NCBI GenBank assembly: GCA_030247855.1
Contig: JAPDRN010000074.1
Location: forward strand, 62,001 to 126,000
Source: Knufia peltigerae
Lineage: Eukaryota > Ascomycota > Eurotiomycetes > Chaetothyriales > Trichomeriaceae
Length of the DNA stretch: 64,000 nucleotides
Direction of reading: 5' to 3'
Position 1 is the stretch's first letter. Every line of letters begins with the position of its first letter. The notes beneath the pieces are model-generated. The model saw only the letters and a program-made list of their open reading frames with translations, ran no database searches and was not told the origin of the DNA. The translations under genes and the position numbers were made by a program. This document shows positions 22,990 to 35,186 of this stretch, piece by piece.

Positions 22990-23960
22990 ATGGGTGGCAA
23001 TTCATTTGACCCCGCAAGGGATATCCCGAGTCTCGATGGCAAAGTCATCTTGATCACCGGTGGAAATATTGGGATTGGCAAACAAAGTGCCCTCGACCTG
23101 TCCAAGCACAATCCGGCTCAGCTGTGGATCGCCGCACGCAACGCAAAGACTGGCAATGAGACTGTCGACGAAATCAAAGCCGCAACCCCTGGGGCGAAGG
23201 TTCGTTTCCTAGAGATGGACTTGGCCTCATTTGAATCGATCAAGAAAGCCGTCAAGACTTTCCAAGAATCATCCCCTCGGCTCGACATTTTGATGTGCAG
23301 TGAGTGAGCCCTGTTTTACCCGCTCTTAGCTAGCTTATTGATCAACGATTGGCAGATGCCGGCGTCATGGGAGGTCCTCCCACTACCACCAAAGAAGGGT
23401 ACGAATTCCATATAGGTATCAACCACGTTGGGCATGCATTGCTCTTCAAGCTTCTCGTACCTCAACTTCTCGAGGCCGCCAAGAATCCCATTGGGGACGA
23501 ACCGCGAGTCATCTTCGTCAGCTCACTTGGACACAAGTACGGTCCAGCTGGTGGAATTGTCTTCGAAAGCCTCAAAACCAAGGGCGGGGACCTGAGCGGA
23601 ACGGCAAAGTACGGCCAAAGTAAATTGGCGAATCTTTTATACCCTCAAGAAATCGCAAAGAGATATCCGCAGATCACAGCTGTCTCAATTCACCCCGGAA
23701 ATGTCAAAACAGATCTCTTCTCCACACCAGAGAGCAGCCTTGTGGTGAACTTCCTCCGCAGAGTCGTGATTCCACTTTTCGGAGTCAGCGTGCAGGAGGG
23801 TGCAAAGAATCAATTGTGGGCAGCAACCGCGAGAAACGTGTCCAGTGGTCAGTATTATGAGCCGGTTGGGATTGGTGGAAAGCAGGGTGCCGTGGCCAAA
23901 GACCCAGAGCTTGCCAGGAAACTTTGGGAATGGACCGAGAAGGAGTTGGAGGGGCAATAA
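22990..23960 (+). CDS. Short-chain dehydrogenase/reductase
   Basis: NAD(P)-dependent oxidoreductase of the retinol-dehydrogenase-like fungal SDR group, substrate unknown. Two exons: 22990-23299 and 23356-23960; 304 residues. Rossmann motif TGGNIGIG (about residue 22), NAG rebuilt across the intron (MC|NAGVMG), catalytic Ser in VSSLGHKYG and YGQSK (Tyr and Lys). The start at 22990 has A at -3 and G at +4 and gives MGGNSFDPARDIPSLDGK, the usual start of this group; an ATG at 22936 in the same frame would add 18 residues without family resemblance. The intron (23300-23355) has GTGAGT..CAG. It faces the second Zn2Cys6 gene in a convergent layout. Confidence 0.88.
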
Positions 23961-24140
23961 ATCGTGAGCCTTGTCCTTGATTGAGTATGCGGTAATGGTC
24001 TGAAGGACAGGACTGCAATTGGTGCTGAGTGTCGTTTTCGTCTTGATAGGGGCATAATCCCGGGAGTTCTGCAGTCTACTGGGTTGATGGTCGGCGATAA
24101 CAAGAGTGAAATTCTTCGGAATGGCTCGAATTTTTCCTTC

Positions 24141-25971
24141 TCATACTCCCACAGACTGCAGCAAGGCACCGTGGTTTGACAGGCTCGACGCATTAGTGAA
24201 AATGCGCGTCGAAGGATCGTAGACCTTTAGGTGAGACTTTTGTCCTTTCCTGTATCTAAGAAGGGTCTGTCCTCCCACATGTCCTAGGTAGATTTTGAGA
24301 TCCCTCAATCTGAGCGACGGCGGTACTAGTGGATGGTATAGATCCTCTTCTCGAGGGGCGATAAGGCTGTTGAAGTCGTCCATCAGTTTCACGTCTGCGA
24401 GAAATTGTCCCTCTTCAGTCTGCATGGCTTCACGAGCTATGGAAGCTGCCATTGCGGAATCCCAAATGCCTTCCTTATGCAGACTCATCTCCAGCATCCT
24501 GATGGCTTGCAACCTTATCCGATGATGTCGGCACTTGGTGGCGGTAAAGTAGAGCGGCATGATCCAACCCAGGTCACAGATACTCCTTGAATCCGTACTC
24601 CCTTGAGGTTCGTGCGACGTGCTGTGCGTTGGTGCTTTCTTGAAGAGACTAATCCCTTGCCTTAATACTGAGATGAATGTGGATGTGTGATGATCGTAAC
24701 GGCATTCAGGATCCGCATAGATTGAGACATCGGTCATGATCATAGTCACGGTGTGATATAGGCATAGGAGCTGGTAGGCGAAGTCATCTTTGCTGCTGAC
24801 TGGAGCAATCGACTGAGATCGAGTCTCATCCACCATTTTTAGCCAGGAGTTTAACCTCGTCAGGATGTCAATCCGTTGCTGCAGATCATTGGAACTGGGG
24901 GCCCGTTTTGACTCTCGGAGTTGTTGAGTCAAAAGAAGGGTACTGATCAAGAGCATATCGAGCTCTTGTCTCGCAGTCTCCGGTGAGTGGAAAGTCTTCT
25001 GCCTTGTCAATATGTTGATTGGACTCCAGAGTAGATCATGATAGTCATTTCTGAGAATTCTGGCCTGAATATCCAAGGCGAGGAACGTTTGGATGATCCA
25101 GTCATTCGTGCAATCAGTCCAAGACTTTAGTGAGATGCAGTCCGAGTTTGCCAACGTGTCTGACGGGTTGTACATGCTTTTCAAGATGTTTAGGCCGTGG
25201 GTGAGATGGATGAGGCTGGAGTCGTATCGACCGAGCATGTTTTCCATGTGGATGAATAGCGCGCACGCCACAAGTGCCATGATGGATGTTTCGTGGTCTC
25301 TCCTCTGAAGTCGCGGGTACAAATGCTTGATAGCCTTGCTATACTGTAGCAGTGTGAACCTCTCAAGCTCATTCCCTGGCGTGGGCCCTGAGCAGACATG
25401 TTTCACGACGTCGCTCCGGTGACTAGAGCTCAAAGCAAGGACTGCGTGCAGCACCGCAGGCTCTGTTACACTAGCTTGAATCATGACTTGCTCCCATAGC
25501 TCGGTTCGAAAGGCGCCCGGTAGCTTCGGCCTGGATCGGTGGGTGAACCAGTCGAAATGTAAGGATTCATCGGTGGTCAAGCCGGTGGCTGAAAGGGTTG
25601 TCTTGATTAACGGATGTCTCTGAACGAGACAAGGCCCTCGCTGGCCTTCAGCGTTCTTCATGCGCTGTCCATACGTGTTCCCTCCTCCACCCCAGATCCC
25701 ATAACCATCGCAGATCCGACCGGTTGAGAGGCATGTTTGGCCTGAAGAAGTCAGATTGTCATTGAGAATCTTTCAAGACACCAGAGCCTTCTCGAGCATA
25801 ACCTTTCGCATCATCATGGGCACGCAAAACACTCACAAGCAGGGCGACCTTCATCACATTTCACACGTCGTATTCTGTGCGCTGTGAGTACCAGGTTCGG
25901 ATCATGCCAATCCGGGGTTCAACGTACTTGCAAGTGCGGCAGCCGAGTTTTGATCGTTTGGCCTTAGTCAT
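24141..25971 (-). CDS. Zn2Cys6 transcription factor (Fungal_trans_2 type)
   Basis: Nuclear regulator of 560 residues in three exons: 25971-25928, 25874-25837 and 25741-24141. The zinc cluster is spread over all three: exon 1 gives MTKAKRSKLGCRTC, exon 2 (only 38 nt) gives KIRRVKCDEGRPA, exon 3 begins CQTCLSTGRIC, making C-x2-C-x6-C-x6-C-x2-C-x6-C. The rest is the helical fungal_trans_2 region (EPAVLHAVLALSSSHR, ALVACALFIHMENMLGRY) with the usual C-terminal block on the number and timing of hospital-like helices absent of any catalytic motif. The short exons precede a long open frame that would otherwise look like a regulator lacking its DNA-binding domain. Targets are unknown; the SDR downstream (convergent) and the AAAP transporter upstream are the nearest candidates. 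Confidence 0.88.
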
Positions 25972-26489
25972 GGGGTACAAATTTCCTGTTACAGTCACCC
26001 AGAGACGGAAGATCCTCAGTGTCCTTCTCAGACTCAAATCTCTGGGCGAGGAAGACCTATGTTGATGATATTCGTGCAGACATAAATAGAGGTTCGGAAG
26101 TGAAGATCTTTCGCCGAGAATCAGCCAAGTCTGTCAGTGCCAGCGATTCATGGCCAAAGACAAGGCAATTGTATCAGCTTATTTGATTCTGGCTTACGGC
26201 GCAAATCAATCGTATCAATATTTACACAACTCTTATGACCCTGATCGAAGAAGATCTAGGTGCGTGATTGTAATTTTCTCTTCTTGTACAAGACTACATA
26301 TTGGAGGCTTGGCCGTACATGTCACATACTCCAGGCAAAGTAGCAAGAATATTGACCGTGATTGCATTTCCATTACATCAGACCTCTTCACCTTCGTTTA
26401 CATCCCTTCCTGCACTCAGCCTCCAAAAAATGATACCAAATAGTTGGACAGCAAAGTTCGGTCGCTATCCAGGTTGCGAAGGACGGCTT
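25972..26489. other. Intergenic: regulator promoter and transporter 3' region
   Basis: About 520 bp. No gene or repeat recognised. Confidence 0.5.
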
Positions 26490-28368
26490 TCAAGCATTGA
26501 GATTGAGAGGGCTGGTGCACGTGAAAGCGTTGACTTGTGGAATCTTGAAAGCCTCGATCATTCCCTCGACGGCTGCATATGCACCAAGCCCAGCAGTTGC
26601 AAGTGCTCCGCCAGCATGAATGATATGCCACACATTGATGTACCACTTGTCGGCAAAAAAGCCTCGAAACAAACGCTTGATACCGTGGTCATTTCGTCTG
26701 GTCTCGCCGGTGGTTTCATCGAAGCCTTCACCTCCCCGGATCGCATTCTTTTGCATGGTATAGGCAAGGTGAATGATTGGAGGAAAGGAGTAGCTGAACT
26801 GCACAATACAAAATGCCGCAATGACCGAGACGAAGCCGAAGTAATCCGGAATCGCTGCGGCGACGACAAAAGCAATACTCCAGTAGACAGGGACGATCGA
26901 GCCGAAGAGCCATTTGCCAGACTTTGACGTGAGGGGTGGTGCATTGAAGATCTCTTGGAGCACCTGGTTGTACAACACCTTGATGCCGATGTTGCCGTAC
27001 AAGCCAGCGGCAATCAAACCCGAAATGACAACCATCATGTCGCAAGCAGCTTGGAACCCGTAAACACTCAGACCCATGTATGAGATGGTGTATGAGTATT
27101 GTCCCTGGAAATGGTACACGTAACAGCCATAGATCAGGTAAACAGAGTAAATGAAAAACTGTGCGAGCCACATGGCCTTGATGAAGTCCCATGGTCGTTT
27201 CATCTCGGCCATGATTTCAACAAAGATCTGAGCACCACCATACGCGAAGACTCCAGACATCAATCCATTGATTGCACCGACGAAGTTGGAACTGCAAAAG
27301 AGTCAGTAAGTGTGTTGCTTTGCACGAGTGAGCTACTCACGAGTCAGGCATTCCTCCGTAATGCTTGATAGGAGGGTAGTTGCCTTTTGCATCGGGAGTG
27401 ATTGAGGCTGGATCGACGGCCGAACCGGCGGAGCCGAGCACACTGATACTATAGTTGGGTGGCGAATGTGCCATCACACCCATTGAGATGAAGATGACCA
27501 TGAGGTTGAAGCCGACGGCAATCATGGAAAAGATGCCAAAGTTTCGTAGGGTTCGGACTTGACCCATGAGGAAACCTGCAATGACAAAGATAATGATGCA
27601 CACGGCGTAGCACAGTCGGAATCTGGACGTCTGTGAGATACCCTGACCATTCTGAATGATGACCTGGCCACAGATTAGAAGCAATTGGACCGACTGCAGG
27701 AAATTGACGACATATCGAGCGCCATTGCCCATGGTACGGTACGCAAGGTCACCATAGTTGCGCAGCGGAAACTCGTACGAGTCAAGGCCCAAGTAAACCT
27801 GCCAGAGAAGATAGCCGGAATAACCGGCCATGAAGGCAAAGACGGTGTAGAGAGCTATACCAGGTCCCCATCCCAGGGTTCCGAGAGCAAATCCGACACC
27901 GTATGGACCCAAGATGTCTGTCGTGATCAAGTAAAAGCCAGCACCCCAGGTCGCTGTGCGCAAAGCCCGTGCAGCATTACGCCACTCTTGTTCGGTAATC
28001 AGGGAATGTCTTGACAAAATACTCCTTCGACGTGGTTGGTTGCCGTCCTTGTCGGCGTCTGGCGCTGCGGCAGCCTCTTTCTCGGTCTTTTCCCCTGGAC
28101 TTCCTTCTTCAGGGCTCACACCAGTGTGGTGAAATGTTCCAGGTGCCTCGGAAGTAACCGACGACCTGCGGAACACTTGTTGTAGAATGCCTCCTTGGGG
28201 GATGTGCTGCTCTGCCTCCTCTTCAGCCCGTGTGCGTTTCGCATAATGGAGGTACTCTTCAAAGGTGACACTGCTGTCATAGAGTTTTCTGTTCATAGGA
28301 CTGATCCAGGTTGTTGGGCGGTCTGGGTTGCTCGGCTTCCCGCCATCAATGGCATCTGGCAAAGACAT
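26490..28368 (-). CDS. AAAP-family amino-acid transporter
   Basis: Membrane amino-acid permease of the Aa_trans (AVT/neutral amino acid) family, at the plasma membrane or vacuole. Two exons: 28368-27341 and 27291-26490; 609 residues (50-bp intron, GTGAGT..CAG). A long hydrophilic N-terminus (about 1-135) with PEEGSPGEKTEKEAAAAP and RRRS, likely cytosolic and open to phosphorylation, precedes about eleven transmembrane helices starting at AGFYLITTDILGPYGVGFAL. Family features include GPYGVGFALGTLGWGPG, LMSGVFAYGGAQIFVEIMAEM in the sixth or seventh helix and MKRPWDF. Substrate and direction are not readable from sequence. Confidence 0.88.
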
Positions 28369-29977
28369 ATTTGCAATCGAAGTTCCACGAGACCTTGATG
28401 GTAAAGCGCGTATGCACGTGAAGTGAAGCTATTGCGACTGGGAAATGATGGACACACCAATGCAGGCGAAAGACTCCGGAGTGAAGGAGCACAACGGAGG
28501 GCAATCAGGAGACTTTAACGAGAATGTCCTGTCCCAAAGGGCACGCCCGTCCATCGCGACCACCTGACACTGATCGACCCAGGTTAGGTAGGTTGCGACA
28601 ATTTGGGCATGGGCAAGTAGCAGTCGATGTAACCATGGCTTCTCTTCAGACCGAATGGGCACGAGGCTCGGTAGCCACAAGGACCCTTGCATGATGTCGA
28701 TGGCGATAGAGATAGCTGGGGAAACCACCAATTGCACCCATGCGCCTACCACAAGCCTTGTCAAGCTTTGACCAAGCAAACGCCTCCTCTGGGCACTAAG
28801 GTAACGGCGCGGAGCCCAAGGATTCATCGGTCATGCCTAGTGTGGTTAACCACGCCGCCGCCGACTCCAGCCTGGCTTCCGAATCATCCTATCTCCGCCT
28901 ATTGTACAACTAAACGATGAAATGTCGATTTCGCCTCGTATTGGATCACAGTAACGCGTGCGAATTGTATTCCACACCTTCGCCAATGTAACCAAGATTG
29001 CAAAAGCATTACGCGACATTTCGGAGGATTGTCTGACGCCTTCTGGATTTTTGCTGATAATGGATATTGCATGCGTCGGAAGGGTCCTACACTCCCTACA
29101 GAGTGAGTCATTGCTATATCTCCTGATGTTGGCTCTGTGAAGAACCCTCGCAATTCGCCCCCGAACGATTCGCAGGCTGTTCGGGTCTCACCGTACTCGC
29201 AGTCACATTGGCCCTCGGATGGTTCTTATCAGTATGTCGTATTTCCACCACTGAAGGAATCAATAGACGAGTTCGGCTGGTTGCCTGACGCGGGGATTTG
29301 CCTCACAATCATCTAACAGAACTAATCATGGTTGGACAACTCAAATACTGTATGGTTGCTAGAGTAAAACCTCCGAGTTGTTCGGTCGGATATTGAAGGA
29401 TATTCGATCTTTCCCCAGAGGAAATATGGAAAGCCACGCGACTGAACTCAAACACTGTTGGTGTTGAACTAGTGTCGATTCCGATGTGTAATATCAAAAC
29501 ATTTTCTTTCATGTTGTCATATTCACAAGTATACATATATTGTCCAGTGCTTAGACTCGGCGAGCACTAAATCCATGACAAAGCACGGGAATTAGACTCA
29601 AGACTCGATGCAGCCAGCCACAAGTGCGACCAGTTGGTGACTTTGATACCACAAATATGTTCAACCTCATGTTGCACATGCACCTTCATCAGCACCAAAT
29701 ATCCATCATAAGGTGTATTTCAACATTGGCCTAGGGATATCGGCACACTAAGCGGAGAGCAAGCCGAGGGGCAGCTACAATGTCTCTTTATTTAGCGCGG
29801 GGATGTGCGGCGCCAGCGGCGGGCTAAAGGTGGCTTATCTCGACTTTTCATGATTGATGTGATACTGGCGCTGCGGTAGAAACTTATGCGCTTGAAGGAT
29901 TTTGCAAAGTTGATAGTCATCCAATTTGGCTTTCCCTTGAGCGGTAGTCTGTGTATTCCCGGCGACGGTGGCTCGTG
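28369..29977. other. Intergenic: large divergent promoter region
   Basis: About 1.6 kb between the AAAP transporter and the 2-hydroxyacid dehydrogenase, transcribed away from each other. Short open frames exist on both strands but none has family resemblance. No repeat or RNA recognised. Confidence 0.5.
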
Positions 29978-31157
29978 ATGGGATCGACTGAAGGGGCCAA
30001 TGGTTTGGCCCAAGACACAATTTTGATCTTGGTGCCAGCTGAACCCAGACAAGAGGTCATTGATAGCCTCCAGTCACGATATCCTGGCGTAAAAATCCAT
30101 TGGCGGACAGTTTACGGAACACCGATCACTTTAGAAGACATACCGAAGACCATTTGGGACACGGTGACGATATTATGGGGATTCCAGATTCCCAAAGATG
30201 CAGCGACGCCGAACCTTCGCTTTGTGCAGCTGAGCTCAGCAGGTGCTGATCATTGGGCATCGAATCCCCATTACCAAGACCCAAATGTCGTATTTTGCAC
30301 CTCCAATGGCGCCCATCCGTGAGTACTGTTCGTTGAGTTGAGCAAACACAGACTGATGTCCAGCCGACTAGCCCCCAGATAGCCGAGTGGGTGATAGGAA
30401 GCTGGCTTTCTCATCAACATCAATTTCTCAAGTTCAGCAACTATATGAAAGAAGGATATTGGGAGCCACTCTTCCAGAGCACTTTCCAAGACTCTTGGGG
30501 CCTTCGAATGTAAGTGCCGTGGTCTTGTGGGTTGACTTGTCTGACTTCGATAGGGGGGTCCTTGGATACGGTGCGATCGGGCGACAGTGTGCCAACCTCG
30601 CAAAAGGATTGGGCATGGACGTGGTGGCGTATACGGCTCATGAAAGACCAACATCAGAGTCGAAAAAGGACGATAGCTACTGCGTGCCCGGCACTGGAGA
30701 CCCAGACGGACTTATTCCATCCAAATGGTTTCATGGGACGACTCAAGAAACCCTCAACAACTTCCTAAATCAGGACCTGGATATTCTGGTCGTTTGCCTC
30801 CCGCTGACACCTTCGACGAGAAACATGATATCCAAACCGCAGTTTGAGATCCTGGCGAAGAAGAAGACTTTTCTGAGTAACATCGCCCGAGGTGGGCATG
30901 TGAACACCGAGGATTTGATTGAAGCACTAGAGAAAGGCATGATTAGAGGAGCAGCTGTGGATGTGACTGATCCAGAGCCGCTCCCCAAGGAACACCCACT
31001 ATGGAAAGCACCAAACCTCTTGATCACCCCTCATGTTAGCTGGGTGTCAACGAACCACTGGAGTCGACTGTACGCCATCTTTGAACATAACCTTGGAGTG
31101 GTTGCCAGCAACAAGGGGAAATTTGTGAACCAAGTCAACAAACAGCGACATTATTAG
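29978..31157 (+). CDS. D-isomer-specific 2-hydroxyacid dehydrogenase
   Basis: NAD(P)H-dependent 2-ketoacid/2-hydroxyacid oxidoreductase. Three exons: 29978-30318, 30372-30509, 30554-31157; 360 residues. The substrate half includes FVQLSSAGADHW and NGAHPPQIAEW joined at the first splice. The nucleotide-binding motif is GVLGYGAIGRQ, made by the second splice. Catalytic residues: Arg in NIARGGHVNTEDL, Glu in DVTDPEPLPKEHPLW and His in ITPHVSW. The start at 29978 is the first ATG of the frame. Both introns are short (53 and 44 bp); in the second the acceptor is TAG followed by a G run. Substrate (glyoxylate, hydroxypyruvate or other) cannot be told. Confidence 0.9.
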
Positions 31158-31456
31158 TGTTAGCATCGGTCAGGTATTTGAGAGGTCATGACCTTGTTGG
31201 GCTGTATAGATATTTTGATATAGAGATGACATAAATTATATATATCGACAAGCATAAGAGGCTGAACACTGATGAAGCTCACGATAATGTCACCTTGTCG
31301 GCCAAACATGCCGAGGTCTTGGCGTGACGCGAACTGTTGTTTGCTGCTCACAAGTCGAATGAGTTGGAACATGTTTCTTTCGCCATATTTCCCGATGCCT
31401 GCGAGAATGGCCATACAACCTTGTCTAATGGGACAGTGAAGCTCATTTCACTCAAT

Positions 31457-31758
31457 ATGGCCTCTGAACTACGCAGACAGGTTATCAATGTATACAAGGG
31501 TCAGATCTCTAAGTGTTTGGTCTCGTTGTATGCTCGGACACTGATCGGTCGATAGAGCTCTTGGAAATGGGCAGACATTATCCCCTGGGCTATGATTATT
31601 TTCGTACAAGGCTTCATAAAGCATTCATGTCCAAGGCAGATTTGACAGACAAGGACCAAATACGCCAGGGGATCAAGCGAGCCGAGTTCGTCAAAAAAGA
31701 AATCGAGGCGTTGTACTTTTTGAAAAAGTACAGGTCAATGAAACATCGATATCCATGA
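31457..31758 (+). CDS. LYR-family protein, ETF regulatory factor 1 / LYRM5-like
   Basis: An 81-residue protein in two exons, 31457-31499 and 31556-31758, with a 56-bp intron (GTCAGA..TAG, branch CTGAT). The product starts MASELRRQVINVYKE and continues LLEMGRHYPLGYDYFR, KAFMSKADLTD, AEFVKKEIEALYFLKKYRSM and ends KHRYP. This closely follows the LYRM5/ETFRF1 family (YPxGYDYFRxRL, EALYFLxKYRxxxxRY), which in animals binds electron-transfer flavoprotein in mitochondria and removes its FAD (family knowledge). The LYR-like element is VYKELL. The splice is needed to join the first helix to the body, and without it only a headless frame remains. It lies between the 2-hydroxyacid dehydrogenase and CCR4 on the same strand. 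Confidence 0.88.
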
Positions 31759-32891
31759 GTTATCATGCCAGTTAGCGGGGGAAACAGAGACTGAAGCTAG
31801 CCTGAGGAATGCTGGTTGGAAGACGCCCTCAAACCTCAAGTGGACTAGATTCATCACAGCAAGACCGTACAGACAGATCGTACTACATTGTCATGACACG
31901 GCACGGACTAGCAGTGTTATTTACTGCCTGTTGGTTTGGAGATGATGTCTGCGGTATGCTTGGGCTCTCGTCGACTATATCGATCAGTCAAGCAGATTTT
32001 GCGCAAGGGCCACTTTGTCAAGCTGGCATATTGACGGGCTCATGGTGTTTCGAGGGCGTTTTGGGTGATTTGACTGCGATGATCTCGACGACCTCGCTAA
32101 TCTCGAGTTTCGAGATGACCTGTTGACTGATGGACTGAGGAAGACTCGATGACATTCGGTGAAAGGTGGGATACCAGAGACTGAATGATGGCGGTGAGCT
32201 GTGTCGAATATATAGAATGGTCCAGGTGATGGATACGAAATAGGCAGAAAGTGAATGCCTAGGTAGTAGCACCATATGGTATCCTATACCGACCGTGATT
32301 GAGTACCTAGATTGAATTGACTGGTGTTGTTACAGTATCGCTGATGATGCCAAGAAAAAGCGCCGGTGAGGCTGTGGCGCCAATAGATGCGGCTGTTCAT
32401 CCCACTAACAAGTCACGGACTCGTGGACTGCGCCCTGACCTTCAACTGCGCAAAGCAAACTCATTCTTCAAAAGTCACTCACTTACCTCCATTGACTACA
32501 TCTCCATTGATATCTCTGTGTATCTCACAACAATATTCCGACAGTCTCTCCATCGTCCACCTGGCTTCAAGGACCTGTCACTGCCCCTTTCCCCGCCACC
32601 GAATCCATCAATCGTCAAGCTCTCATCGATTCGAACACCTTTCGCCAACAACCCCATTCAACCCGCGGATCGCGAAGGCGCCTGATCAGTCGATCTCAAG
32701 CTCTGCAGCTGTACCCTCTGCCATTATTGAGCTCTCCCAAGGGTCTCATGTGGAAGAAACGAAGACTTGGTCTACCCTCCGCCCACTCCTCGTCTACCCG
32801 CAGAGCCTTACCGATTGCTGCAACTCTCTCCTCCGACGATCGAAGCGTGTTCGTTCCCTCGAAGACAACTCAGACAAGTCTGCCCCGTTAG
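31759..32891. other. Intergenic: CCR4 promoter and long pyrimidine-rich leader
   Basis: About 1.1 kb. The last 500 bp are C/T-rich with several upstream ATGs, as expected for a long 5' leader of CCR4. No other gene seen. Confidence 0.5.
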
Positions 32892-35186
32892 ATGGCAGAT
32901 GGTGGGTTCCGGTTCCATCAGCCTGGAGCCGGGCAGTTTTTCCCTGCGCAACACACAGCACATCGTAATCAGAATCGAGCCTCGTCGCCTTCCGGACGGC
33001 GACCTTTCGCCAACGATACGCCTTCTCCGTCACGATCGCCAGTCAATCCTGCCCTCGCCCATAGTTTCAACATGTTCTCACAGAATGGGTACCAAACTCA
33101 ACATGGGCTGATGAACGGTGCACAAAATCATCAGCGTCACCAGAACATTCACATTCCGAAGTACCAACCTCCTTACCACACCCACCATAATGTCAATCAG
33201 CATCACCCGCAACACCACCATGCCGGACAATTGGGCCATCAACACAATATTTCCTCCGGAGGTTACCAGACATCCACCCCTCATCTCCAGACGTACGCAC
33301 ACGAGCACTTACAGAATGGCAATGGCAACGGTCTACCTCATGATGATATGGATGAACCAGACAATGTGCATTGGCGCGAGCAAAAAGAGGCTTTTGAGGA
33401 GAGCAAAGAGCTCAATCAGCCCAATTCCCGTGCACGTTCAGTCGCTCACCAGTCGAAGGGTGTAAACTTTGTGCCCCTTGGAGCAGCTGCAGAGGAGATG
33501 CAGACCGACAATGCACGCAATGCAAACACATCAGGCGCTCTCGTTCCGAGCAAACAAACGTGGGATGAACTCGATCTAGGAGGTCAAGGTCTTTGTGCAC
33601 TCTCTCCGGTGCTTTTCAACTCCGCCTACCATTTCCTCAAACGACTCGATCTTGTATATAATCAGTTAGAAACCCTTCCGCCACAGATTGGGCAGTTGAA
33701 GAACTTGGAGTACCTAGATGTCTCCTTCAACGCACTCACCGAACTTCCGGAAGAGATTGGAATGTTGACAAATTTGAGGAAACTCCTACTCTTCAGCAAC
33801 CAGATACATACCCTTTGCTATGAGCTGGGGTTTCTGTTCAACCTGGAGGTGCTTGGTGTCTATGGTAATCCGCTCGAGCCCGGCCAGCGCGAAAAGATCA
33901 GCGAAGGTGGCACAAAGAAGCTCATCGAGTACCTCCGGGAGAGCATGCCAGGTTTGTCAACCTAACCACTCGTTTATAGTCGTAGAAATGCTGACAAAAA
34001 TACAGAACCGCCCCCTCCGCGAGAAAGAGAATGGCACCAACTCGAAGAGATTCCCGGTCCCGGTACCGACACGATCAAGGCCTTGAATTACAACATCTTG
34101 TGTGCGCGATACGCGACTGCGTCACAGTACGGATACGTGCCCGAGCGAGTCTTGACCTGGGCGTACCGCAAGACGCTGATCCTGGAAGAGATTCGTGAGA
34201 TAAATGCCGACATAGTGTGTCTGCAAGAACTGGACAGGACTAGCTACGATGAGTTCTTCCGCGCCGAGCTCTCGAGGTCAGGCTACAAGGGGTACTATGC
34301 CCAGAAGAGCCGTGCCGAAACATTGGGAGAGAATGCCAAGTTTGTTGATGGCTGTGGTACCTTCTGGAAGGACAAAAAGTACATGCAGCTGGACAGTCAA
34401 CATCTTGTACTCGGGCGAAAGGCGGTTGAACGATCCGGCACCAGCGTGTCTGCTGATATGCTCAATCGAGTTTGGCAACGAGACGACATTGCGACGGTAG
34501 TGTTCTTGGAAAACCGAGTCACAGGTTCTCGGGTCATTGTCGCCAACGCTCATGTCTACTGGGATCCTGCCTTCAAGGACGTCAAGCTCATTCAAACCGC
34601 AGTGCTCATGGAGGAAGTGGGCAAGCTTGCGGACAAATATTGCAAGATGCCCCCTGCCACCAACAAACAAGCTTTCCGATTCTCCGAGGTTGAGGACGAG
34701 GAGCTTCCCGAGCCTGGACCGTCACTTTCGTATACTTCCGGCACGCAAATACCGATGATCATTTGTGGTGACTTCAACTCAGGAGCGAATTCGGCTGTTT
34801 ATGAGCTCTTTACGCAAAAGGGAATGAGTGCCAGGCACAACGATCTTGCTGGCAGAGATTATGGCAGTCTTACCGACATTGGACTTCAACATCAGTTCAC
34901 GTTGAAATCTTCATACGCCGCCATCGAGGACGAGATGCCGTTTACGAATTACACGCCAAGTTTTGTCGATGTCTTGGATTACATCTGGTACTCCAGCAAC
35001 ACTCTGAGAGTGACTGGTCTCTTGGGCGCCGTCGACCCCGAGTACCTAAAACGTGTTCCCGGATTCCCGAATTTCCACTTCCCAAGTGACCACATTGCGA
35101 TTGTGGCAGAATTCAAAGTCGAAAAGCAACGAACAGCTCAGAAAGCGGTCGAGGCTGACTTCGGGCCCTCGAGCAAACAGAAGTAG
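32892..35186 (+). CDS. CCR4: CCR4-NOT complex poly(A) deadenylase catalytic subunit Ccr4
   Basis: 3'-5' exoribonuclease that shortens mRNA poly(A) tails in the CCR4-NOT complex. Two exons, 32892-33951 and 34006-35186; 746 residues. Order: a His/Gln/Asn-rich low-complexity N-terminus (about 1-190), leucine-rich repeats (about 215-345: LKRLDLVYNQLETLPPQIG, LEYLDVSFNALTELPEEIG, LRKLLLFSNQI), then the endonuclease/exonuclease/phosphatase domain. Catalytic motifs are LNYNILCARYA, VCLQELD (metal Glu), ANAHVYWDP, ICGDFNS (Asp and Asn) and FPSDHIAIVAEF (Asp-His). The intron is 54 bp with a GTTTGT donor; it joins the LRR domain to the nuclease. The start MADGGFRFHQPGAGQFF matches fungal orthologues. 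Confidence 0.95.
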
